The notes under the pieces: model-generated
Database searches by the model: none
Seen by the model: the letters and a program-made list of their open reading frames with translations, nothing else
Told to the model about the DNA's origin: nothing
Source of the DNA: Bacteroidales bacterium
GTDB taxonomy: Bacteria > Bacteroidota > Bacteroidia > Bacteroidales > UBA7960
NCBI GenBank assembly: GCA_007123065.1
Contig: SKSI01000166.1
Coordinates: 1 to 9,211, forward strand
Reading direction: 5' to 3'
DNA length: 9,211 nucleotides
Translations under genes and position numbers: made by a program
Part shown: positions 1 through 5,339 of the stretch, one piece after another
Layout of the letters: every line of letters starts with the position of its first letter
Position numbering within the stretch: position 1 is the stretch's first letter

Positions 1-1380
1 AAATGACTCCAGTTTGTTGCGATTTCTGTCTGCATAATCAAAAGCATATGTATAAATATGACCCCTGTTGGAGACCCTGTTAAAAAAGGAGATATCATCA
101 CCTGCAGCCAGAGGCACAAAAACATCAGGCATAATGCCTCCTCCTCCGTATACAACCCTGCCCGCAGGTGTTTCAAAACGGAGTGAGTCGTCAAAGTGGA
201 TGCTGTCACGGCTCATCATCTCACCACTTTGATACCGCTGAAGAAAATCATTAAAATAAGCTTCATCCCCATCATCATAAGGGTTTTGAATGCTCCTTCC
301 CGTGGGTGTATAATATCTTGAAACTGTCAGACGAAGCGCAGAGCCGTCGCCAAGTTGAACCTGCTCCTGGACCAGACCCTTTCCGAATGACCTGCGGCCC
401 ACCACGAGACCACGGTCATTGTCCTGAACGGCTCCGGCAATAATCTCACTTGCTGATGCAGACCACTCATCAATCAACACCACCAGAGGCTGCGTTTCAA
501 ACATTCCGGTTTTGCGTGCCCTGGCGTGCGTGCGCGGACGTTTTCTGCCATCGGTATACACAATCACCTGCCCCCTTTCAAGAAGCTCATCTGCCATCAG
601 GATGGCCGCGTCCAGGAATCCGCCTGTATTGCCGCGCAGGTCAAGCATCATACGCTGCATGCCCTGGTTCAGTAATTCTTCAACCCCGGCAGCAAACTCT
701 TCATAGGTGGTCGCCGAAAATTTGTTGAACCTGAGGTACCCGGTTTCTTCACTTACCATATAGGCGATGTCAAGACTGTAGGAGGGTATTTTGTCTCTGA
801 CCAGTGAAAAGCTGATCAGGTCAGGAACACCTATCCTGAATACCGAAATATTGACTTGCGTGCCCTTTTTCCCAAGCAGCTTGCTTACCACCTCATCTGT
901 TGATTTATTGACTCCGGCAATCAGCGTGTCTTCAACCATTACAATGCGATCGCCCGGCATCAGTCCGGCACGCTCGCTGGGACCTCCCGGTATCGGGTTG
1001 ATTACCACTACGGTGTCCTTGATCATATTAAACTCAATTCCAATCCCCTCAAAACTGCCCATCAATGGATCGTTGAGCCCCCTGAACCGGGATGCAGGGA
1101 TATATGAAGAGTGGGGGTCAAGGTTTTTCAGTAAGCTGTGTATGGCATCCTCCGTGAGCTGTTCCCTGTTGACACTGTCAACGTAAGCATCATAAATGAA
1201 GTTAATCACATCATTTACTTTGTCGGAACGGTCAAGTCCTATTGAAAAAAAACGACTCTCCTGTGATGAACCCCCGGGGGTGCGCAGGTTCAAACCCAGA
1301 ATAAATCCGGCAATAAGCACGAAAGCAAAGACCATCGGCAAATATATAAGGGGAAGATTCCTTTTGTGTTTTTCTGTCAT
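1..1380 (-). CDS. S41 family C-terminal processing peptidase (CtpA/Prc-like), 3' end cut by the window edge
   Basis: Reading the minus strand from ATG at 1380 gives 460 uninterrupted codons to the window edge, so the C-terminus is missing. Residues 11-31 form one hydrophobic signal or anchor segment, which places the enzyme in the periplasm. A helical region with NLDPHSSYI (86-94) is typical of the family. A PDZ domain starts near GSFEGIGIEF (108-117). The protease core contains MLDLRGNTGG, then EWSASASE with the predicted nucleophile Ser309, and FGKGLVQ with the general base Lys334 and Gln338. The 25-residue Ser-Lys spacing is that of characterised CtpB/Tsp enzymes, so the protein should be active. 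The family trims or degrades periplasmic proteins from their C-termini; the substrate here cannot be told. The Trp in EWSASASE replaces the more usual Gly. The gene follows rfaE2 after about 107 bp and may be read from the same operon or its own promoter. Confidence 0.93.
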   Translation of the reverse strand, partial: MTEKHKRNLPLIYLPMVFAFVLIAGFILGLNLRTPGGSSQESRFFSIGLDRSDKVNDVINFIYDAYVDSVNREQLTEDAIHSLLKNLDPHSSYIPASRFRGLNDPLMGSFEGIGIEFNMIKDTVVVINPIPGGPSERAGLMPGDRIVMVEDTLIAGVNKSTDEVVSKLLGKKGTQVNISVFRIGVPDLISFSLVRDKIPSYSLDIAYMVSEETGYLRFNKFSATTYEEFAAGVEELLNQGMQRMMLDLRGNTGGFLDAAILMADELLERGQVIVYTDGRKRPRTHARARKTGMFETQPLVVLIDEWSASASEIIAGAVQDNDRGLVVGRRSFGKGLVQEQVQLGDGSALRLTVSRYYTPTGRSIQNPYDDGDEAYFNDFLQRYQSGEMMSRDSIHFDDSLRFETPAGRVVYGGGGIMPDVFVPLAAGDDISFFNRVSNRGHIYTYAFDYADRNRNKLESF

Positions 1381-1423
1381 AATAAAAAGAGGTTCAGTTT
1401 TAGGCTGTCCGGCCAATTTCATG

Positions 1424-1451
1424 CGAAATTACAGAGAAATCTGCCCCCAAA
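1424..1451 (-). promoter_or_regulatory. Possible promoter for the S41 peptidase gene
   Basis: On the minus strand TTTG (1451-1448) is followed after 16 bp by TAATTTCG (1431-1424). This is one mismatch from the Bacteroidota -7 element TAnnTTTG, and the spacer is slightly short. It would start RNA near 1417, about 37 nt before the peptidase ATG. It is a pattern match only and could be chance in AT-rich sequence. Confidence 0.3.
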
Positions 1452-1468
1452 ACGTTATTTTTTCATAA

Positions 1469-1489
1469 AAGCCTTTTGATCAAAAGCTT
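1469..1489 (-). terminator. Weak hairpin just after rfaE2, possible terminator
   Basis: The core CTTTTGATCAAAAG (1473-1486) is a perfect 14-bp palindrome. In minus-strand RNA it can fold as UUUU-GAUC-AAAA, extended by AAGC/GCUU arms with one bulged G, and it begins at the rfaE2 stop codon. The stem is AT-rich and only a very short U-run follows, so termination would be weak. It could instead be a protein-binding palindrome or an RNA 3'-end stabiliser. Confidence 0.3.
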
Positions 1490-1994
1490 ACTTAAAAGTT
1501 TTTACTTTTTCTATGATGTCTGATGTCGCGTAACCCTCCAGAAGTGGAAGCGTGTATACCTTGCCATCGTTCTTCTTTACTATATCAGCACCGGCTATCT
1601 CTTCAGGTTTGTAATCACTCCCTTTTACCAGAACGTCGGGTTGAATCAGTTTTATGATCTGCTCCGGTGTATCTTCATCAAACAATACAACAGCATCAAC
1701 AAAAGAAAGAGATGCCAAAACAATTCCCCTGCCATGTTGATTGTGGACAGGACGTTCACTGCCTTTCAGACGTTGAACCGATTTGTCGGTGTTGAGTCCA
1801 ACGATCAGAACTGTGGCCAGATCGGCCGCCCGTGCCAGGTAATCGGCGTGCCCGGCGTGAAAAATATCAAAGCAACCGTTTGTAAATGCAATGCTCTGGC
1901 CTTTAAAGCGCCAGTAATGAATCATCTGTTGCAATCTAACCCGTTGATCCGTTTGCAGGATTTTTTGTGTCAGATGTTGGTGTTTGTTGTACAT
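1488..1994 (-). CDS. rfaE2: D-glycero-beta-D-manno-heptose 1-phosphate adenylyltransferase (RfaE domain II)
   Basis: This 168-residue cytidylyltransferase-fold protein should transfer AMP from ATP to heptose 1-phosphate, giving ADP-heptose for LPS core or another heptose glycan. It matches the C-terminal half of bifunctional HldE; here it is a separate gene, as is common in Bacteroidota. Visible motifs are FTNGCFD (37-43), HAGH (46-49, the HxGH nucleotide-binding signature), LIVGLNTDKSVQRLKG, ERPVH, PDVLVKGSDY and a C-terminal GYATSDII. The ATG at 1994 is chosen because it keeps the N-terminal helix (KILQTDQRVRLQQMIHYW) seen in relatives, although this overlaps the end of the upstream flippase-like gene by 59 bp. 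A start at the internal Met (1925) would avoid the overlap but lose that helix. The reading frame is open further upstream to 2129, but that part has no family resemblance. No Shine-Dalgarno is evident; translational coupling to the upstream gene is likely. Confidence 0.9.
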   Translation of the reverse strand: MYNKHQHLTQKILQTDQRVRLQQMIHYWRFKGQSIAFTNGCFDIFHAGHADYLARAADLATVLIVGLNTDKSVQRLKGSERPVHNQHGRGIVLASLSFVDAVVLFDEDTPEQIIKLIQPDVLVKGSDYKPEEIAGADIVKKNDGKVYTLPLLEGYATSDIIEKVKTFK

Positions 1995-3000
1995 GTTGCT
2001 TTGTTTTTTGTTGTAAAGATAGGATGATCCATGAAATCGTGCCTGCAACGATGTTGACAACGATTTGTGTGGCGTGTGTAATGTATGCATAGGAAGTGGC
2101 AGGCTCGCCCGCAATATGGTACAATTCACGTAAGGTTATGATGGTAAGAAAGTGGTATGTGCCTATTCCTCCCGGAACCGGAGCGAGGATACCCAGACTT
2201 CCTACAGCGAGCAGCGTCAGACCTGCAACAGGAGACAAATGTGAAGTTGCCGGAATGGCATAAAAGCATAGGTAAACAGTCATGTAATACAGACCCCATA
2301 TCAGAATGGTGTGAAAAACAAACCATCCTTTGCCTTTCATTCTCTTAATGGTTTTTATGCCGTTGATAAAACCTTTGAGATGCCTCTGAATCTTAAGAAA
2401 AAAAAGAGCGTTTTTACTATTTCTGCGTTTGTGCCTTACGAAAACGATTAAGCCGGCAAAAAGTAAAATAGCAATAGCGGTAACAATAGCAAGAAGCGAC
2501 CAGTTGTCCGCGCTTTTTTGGATGACCGGATCCACAAATGTTTGTCTGATAAAACTGCGCAAAAAATTGAACTGAAAGACGATAGTAAACACGACGATGG
2601 CCATCATGGTGAAAAAGTCAAACACCCTTTCTGCAACAACGGTTCCGGCAAGTGCATTGAATGGCGTTTTGGAGGCTTTGCTCAGTGTAACACAGCGGGT
2701 GATTTCTCCCATTCTCGGAATGGCGAGGTTGGCCAGATAGCCGGTCATTACTGCGTAAAAAGTTTGAAATGGCTTGGTCTTGTATCCCATGGTGCGGATG
2801 AGTCTGTTCCACCTGACGGCGCGCAGGAAATGGCTGACGATGGCACAGATCATTGCAAGGAACACCCAGAGGTAATTAGCCTGCCGGAGTTCCTGAATGA
2901 TCAGCTCCACATTCTGTCCGCGTGTGATAAGATAGAGCAAAAGCAGTCCCAGTAAAAGGAACAGCAAGACTCTGACATACCTTCTGATTTTTGTTCTCAA
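1936..3000 (-). CDS. Multi-pass membrane protein of the LPG-synthase TM / YbhN / AglD flippase-like family (PF03706 type)
   Basis: This 354-residue inner-membrane protein has about seven or eight hydrophobic segments, roughly at 8-26, 43-62, 80-95, 120-145, 168-188, 228-250, 256-285 and 305-330. Family signatures are NLAIPRMGEITR near residue 95 (the P-R-x-GE-x-x-R pattern) and LAPVPGGIGTYHF near 275. It lacks the soluble aminoacyl-transfer domain of true MprF, so it is not a lysyl-PG synthase. Relatives are proposed to move or tolerate lipid-linked intermediates, but the substrate here is unknown. The start is TTG (3000-2998): the panD stop codon lies in the same frame only three codons upstream, no ATG is available, and starting at a later Met would remove the first membrane helix. 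The hydrophilic C-terminal tail overlaps the rfaE2 start. It sits 9 bp after panD, so it belongs to the panC-panD-rfaE2 operon; the heptose gene next door hints at glycolipid traffic. Confidence 0.85.
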   Translation of the reverse strand: MRTKIRRYVRVLLFLLLGLLLLYLITRGQNVELIIQELRQANYLWVFLAMICAIVSHFLRAVRWNRLIRTMGYKTKPFQTFYAVMTGYLANLAIPRMGEITRCVTLSKASKTPFNALAGTVVAERVFDFFTMMAIVVFTIVFQFNFLRSFIRQTFVDPVIQKSADNWSLLAIVTAIAILLFAGLIVFVRHKRRNSKNALFFLKIQRHLKGFINGIKTIKRMKGKGWFVFHTILIWGLYYMTVYLCFYAIPATSHLSPVAGLTLLAVGSLGILAPVPGGIGTYHFLTIITLRELYHIAGEPATSYAYITHATQIVVNIVAGTISWIILSLQQKTKQHVQQTPTSDTKNPANGSTG

Positions 3001-3009
3001 ACCGGTGCT

Positions 3010-3354
3010 TTAAATTTTGTTTCCTTCGCCGGGAAAGATGATGGTGGGAACGAATGTTTTTGCTTTTTCTGCATCCATAAGTGCGTAGGCAATGATTATA
3101 ATGGTATCTCCGGGCTGGACTTTCCTGGCGGCAGGACCGTTCAGACAAACCTCTCCGCTTTCTCTTACCCCTTTGATCACATAAGTTTCCAGGCGTTCGC
3201 CATTATTAATATTCACGACCTGCACTTTTTCGTTCTCAATAATCCCTGATGCATCCATCAGATCTTCGTCAATGGTGATGCTCCCTATATAGTGCAGTTC
3301 GGCAGCGGTAACCACTACCCTGTGAATTTTTGACTTCAATACTTCTATTAGCAT
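3010..3354 (-). CDS. panD: Aspartate 1-decarboxylase proenzyme
   Basis: This cytosolic pyruvoyl enzyme converts L-aspartate to beta-alanine, the amine partner that PanC joins to pantoate. The 114-residue chain lines up without gaps with known PanD. It has Lys9, His11 and Tyr22, the self-cleavage site Gly24-Ser25 (HYIGSITID; Ser25 becomes the pyruvoyl group), and Arg54 and Tyr58 of the active site. NGPAARKVQPGDTIIIIAY matches the conserved second half. The ATG at 3354 puts the cleavage site at the canonical 24/25 position. The open frame reaches 3405, but the extra 17 residues overlap panC and are not family-like. The gene begins 25 bp after panC and ends 9 bp before the flippase-like gene, in the same operon. 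All key residues are present, so it should be functional once processed. Confidence 0.96.
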   Translation of the reverse strand: MLIEVLKSKIHRVVVTAAELHYIGSITIDEDLMDASGIIENEKVQVVNINNGERLETYVIKGVRESGEVCLNGPAARKVQPGDTIIIIAYALMDAEKAKTFVPTIIFPGEGNKI

Positions 3355-3379
3355 AATGCTGTATTTTTCAGGTACAAAA

Positions 3380-4228
3380 TTACGAATTAAAAGCCATATT
3401 GTCAATTAACCGAACTTTACCCGCATACACTGCAATACAACCTACAACCTTTTCATCCTTATCCCCCTCTGGCGCCACCGGCATCAGGGTGTCGGCCCGT
3501 ACAATCTCAAAATATTCCACTTCAAGATGTGGAGAAGCGTTTACATAATTAATAACAAATTGTCTGATATCGTTGATATTATGGGTCTGAAAGCGTTCCT
3601 TGCCCATTTTTAATGCAGTGTGTATCAATGCTGCATCGCGACGTTGATCCTCGGTTAACCTGATGTTTCGGCTGCTCATTGCAAGTCCGTCAGATTCTCT
3701 GACCGTTGGACATGATATGATCTCTACATCCATCGATTCGATTCTTACCATGGCTTTGATGATCTGTAACTGCTGAAAGTCTTTTTCGCCAAAATAAGCC
3801 CGGTGGGGCTGAATCGTATCAAAGAGTTTTTTTACGACAACAGCCACTCCGTTGAAATGTCCCTCACGATAACGACCTTCCATCACTTTATCAAGCATTC
3901 CGAAATCGTAAACTGTTGTTTCCGGCTCCGGATACATCTCTTTTTCAGTCGGAAAAAACACAGCGTCACAGCCCGCTTTCCCGAGTTTCTCAAGATCTGC
4001 GTCAAGTGTGCGGGGGTATTTTTTCAGATCTTCCGGCTTGTTAAACTGGATGGGATTGACAAATATGCTGCACACCACCAGGTTGTTTTCCTGTTTTGCC
4101 TGCTCCACAAGTGATATATGGCCTTCGTGCAACGCCCCCATGGTTGGCACAAAACCAATCATTTTGCCGGTGGCTTTCTGGTGCCTTACCCACTCGCTTA
4201 TTAACGCCCTGGTTTGAAATCGTTTCAT
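3380..4228 (-). CDS. panC: Pantothenate synthetase (pantoate--beta-alanine ligase)
   Basis: This cytosolic enzyme joins pantoate and beta-alanine using ATP through a pantoyl-adenylate, the last step of vitamin B5 synthesis before CoA. The 282-residue length is normal for the family. Motifs seen in order are FVPTMGALHEGH (26-37, containing the HxGH signature), VNPIQFNKPEDLKKYPR (57-73), GRYREGHFNGVAVVV (118-132), RAYFGEKDFQQ (143-153) and SDGLAMSSRN (179-188, the KMSKS-like loop). The ATG at 4228 fits the usual N-terminus, where a short helix precedes the first strand. It is the first gene of the leftward operon, about 70 nt downstream of a good Bacteroidota-type promoter, and is directly followed by panD, which makes its substrate. 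No panB is seen in the window, so pantoate must come from elsewhere. Confidence 0.97.
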   Translation of the reverse strand: MKRFQTRALISEWVRHQKATGKMIGFVPTMGALHEGHISLVEQAKQENNLVVCSIFVNPIQFNKPEDLKKYPRTLDADLEKLGKAGCDAVFFPTEKEMYPEPETTVYDFGMLDKVMEGRYREGHFNGVAVVVKKLFDTIQPHRAYFGEKDFQQLQIIKAMVRIESMDVEIISCPTVRESDGLAMSSRNIRLTEDQRRDAALIHTALKMGKERFQTHNINDIRQFVINYVNASPHLEVEYFEIVRADTLMPVAPEGDKDEKVVGCIAVYAGKVRLIDNMAFNS

Positions 4229-4305
4229 TGATATATTGGGAGGTTATGGCCTGGTTGTATTGTAAAATCAATGGTTTCAGGTACTTATTGGGAAAAACAA
4301 ATCCG

Positions 4306-4338
4306 CAAAGCTATAATCTTTATTTGAATAATAGCAAA
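4306..4338 (-). promoter_or_regulatory. Promoter of the panC-panD-flippase-rfaE2 operon
   Basis: On the minus strand TTTG (4338-4335) is followed after 21 bp by TAGCTTTG (4313-4306), an exact match to the Bacteroidota primary sigma -33/-7 pattern TTTG...TAnnTTTG. RNA would begin near 4299, giving a leader of about 70 nt before panC. It overlaps the opposing promoter at 4323-4354, so polymerase bound to one should hinder the other. Confidence 0.6.
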
Positions 4339-4354
4339 AAAATATGTAAATTTG
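4323..4354 (+). promoter_or_regulatory. Promoter of the glycogen/starch synthase-like gene
   Basis: TTTG (4323-4326) is followed after 20 bp by TAAATTTG (4347-4354), an exact match to the Bacteroidota -33/-7 pattern. RNA would start near 4361, about 36 nt before the ATG at 4397. The surrounding 4229-4396 region is AT-rich and holds no gene; the two divergent promoters share about 16 bp. Confidence 0.6.
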
Positions 4355-4396
4355 CATATTATTTTTTCTGTCACAGCAATTAAGTTCTAAAGTTTT

Positions 4397-5224
4397 ATGG
4401 AAAAGCCCAAAGTATTGTTCGTTCAGCAGGAAATAACACCTTACCTGAAAGAAACCCACATGGGGCATATAGGTCGGTACCTGCCACAGGGGATACAAGA
4501 GAAAAAAAAAGAGATCAGAACGTTTATGCCCCGCTATGGGTGTATTAACGAACGACGCAATCAGCTGCATGAAGTGATCCGTTTGTCCGGAATGAATCTC
4601 GTCATTGATAATACGGACCACCCGCTAATCATTAAGGTGGCATCCATTCAATCAGCCCGGATGCAGATCTATTTTATTGACAACGAAGATTTCTTTCAGC
4701 GCAAATTCACATTGACGGATAAAAACGGAAAGTATTTTGAAGACAATGATGAACGGGCGATCTTTTTTACCCGCGGTGTTGTTGAAACGGTAAAAAAACT
4801 GGGCTGGGCGCCCGATCTGGTGCATTGCAATGGCTGGTTCACCAGCCTGATGCCTTTTTATCTCAAAGAGGTGCTTAAAGACAACCCCATGTTCTCCGAT
4901 GCAAAAGTGATATATTCTATCTATGATGACGAATTTCCTGAAATGCTGAATCAGAATATGCCCCGTAAGATGAAAACAAAAGGGGTCGACGCTGCCAGAC
5001 TTGAACTTTACTCTGCCCCAACATATTTAAATATCAGCAAGATAGCTATTGATTATGCAGATGGAGTGATCTTCGGGTCTGAAAAGATTCATCCGGAGCT
5101 TGAAAAGTATGCCCGTGATCAGGAGAAACCACTGCTTGAGTATCACGACAGGGATACCTACATAGACGCTTACAACGATTTTTATGATGAAGTGATGGTA
5201 ACAGAAACGGTTTTGGAACAATAA
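4397..5224 (+). CDS. Glycogen/starch synthase N-terminal-domain protein (short, single GT5-like domain)
   Basis: The 275-residue protein resembles only the N-terminal Rossmann domain of GT5 glycogen/starch synthases (PF08323 type). Recognisable stretches are KVLFVQQEITPYLK (5-18), YLPQGIQEKKKEIRTFMPRYGCI, DERAIFFTRGVVETVKKLGWAPDLVHCNGW (the counterpart of PDVVHxHDW) and LNISKIAIDYADGVIFGSEKI. Full-length GlgA is about 480 residues; the C-terminal domain that carries much of the sugar-nucleotide site is absent, with no broken remnant downstream. The KxGGL motif that binds ADP-glucose in GlgA is also missing, replaced by KETHMGH. Glycogen synthase activity is therefore doubtful, although databases commonly name such proteins this way. 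The same short gene next to panC is familiar in Bacteroidota, so it is a conserved form rather than a fresh truncation. The ATG at 4397 fits a promoter 40 bp upstream. Its actual role is unknown. Confidence 0.85.
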   Translation: MEKPKVLFVQQEITPYLKETHMGHIGRYLPQGIQEKKKEIRTFMPRYGCINERRNQLHEVIRLSGMNLVIDNTDHPLIIKVASIQSARMQIYFIDNEDFFQRKFTLTDKNGKYFEDNDERAIFFTRGVVETVKKLGWAPDLVHCNGWFTSLMPFYLKEVLKDNPMFSDAKVIYSIYDDEFPEMLNQNMPRKMKTKGVDAARLELYSAPTYLNISKIAIDYADGVIFGSEKIHPELEKYARDQEKPLLEYHDRDTYIDAYNDFYDEVMVTETVLEQ

Positions 5225-5241
5225 TAAAATTTATACCTTTG
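5212..5241 (+). promoter_or_regulatory. Promoter of the DUF4270-glmS-flavodoxin-kinase unit
   Basis: TTTG (5212-5215) is followed after 18 bp by TACCTTTG (5234-5241), an exact Bacteroidota -33/-7 match with near-ideal spacing. The -33 element lies inside the last codons of the preceding gene (stop at 5222-5224). RNA would start near 5248, giving a leader of about 90 nt that contains a mini-ORF and a terminator-like hairpin. Confidence 0.65.
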
Positions 5242-5258
5242 CGTTCTGAATATCCGCG

Positions 5259-5288
5259 ATGATACCAATTGTTCATAAAATAGCCTGA
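5259..5288 (+). CDS. Possible 9-codon leader ORF upstream of the DUF4270 gene
   Basis: ATG at 5259 opens a reading frame of nine codons (MIPIVHKIA) ending in TGA at 5286-5288, wholly inside the predicted leader and 21 nt before the terminator-like hairpin. No Shine-Dalgarno is visible, and a frame this short can occur by chance. It is listed because of its position between promoter and hairpin, where leader peptides of attenuators lie. No particular amino acid is repeated, which argues against a classical amino-acid attenuator. Confidence 0.2.
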   Translation: MIPIVHKIA

Positions 5289-5309
5289 CCCTTGAAAACA
5301 AATCACAAC

Positions 5310-5332
5310 CCCCGTTTACGCGGGGTTTTTTT
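5310..5332 (+). terminator. Rho-independent terminator-like hairpin
   Basis: CCCCG (5310-5314) can pair with CGGGG (5321-5325) around the loop TTTACG, and seven T residues (5326-5332) follow directly. This is the classical intrinsic terminator form on the plus strand; the minus strand lacks a T-run. It could end transcripts of the starch synthase-like gene, whose stop is 86 nt upstream. However, it lies downstream of the promoter at 5212-5241 and immediately before the DUF4270 coding region, so it would also act on that unit. Confidence 0.65.
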
Positions 5333-5339
5333 CGGCCTT

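Noticed and set aside
791..1186. Plus-strand open frame of 131 codons
   Set aside because: It is antisense to the PDZ region of the S41 peptidase, which has intact catalytic motifs on the other strand. The serine/leucine-rich product is typical of shadow frames.
1641..2027. Plus-strand open frame of 128 codons
   Set aside because: It is antisense to rfaE2, which carries all the nucleotidyltransferase motifs.
1995..2129. N-terminal extension of RfaE2 by 45 residues
   Set aside because: The extra sequence lies inside the flippase-like gene and does not resemble RfaE2 N-termini; the ATG at 1994 gives the normal length.
2518..2955. Plus-strand open frame of 145 codons
   Set aside because: It lies wholly antisense to the flippase-like membrane gene, whose hydrophobic segments and family motifs are clear. 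The antisense product is a low-complexity charged peptide without recognisable motifs.
3355..3405. N-terminal extension of PanD by 17 residues
   Set aside because: It overlaps the end of panC and would move the Gly24-Ser25 cleavage site away from its invariant position.
4277..4621. Minus-strand open frame of 114 codons across the divergent intergenic region
   Set aside because: It is antisense to the start of the starch synthase-like gene and covers both promoters. The product has no family-like features.
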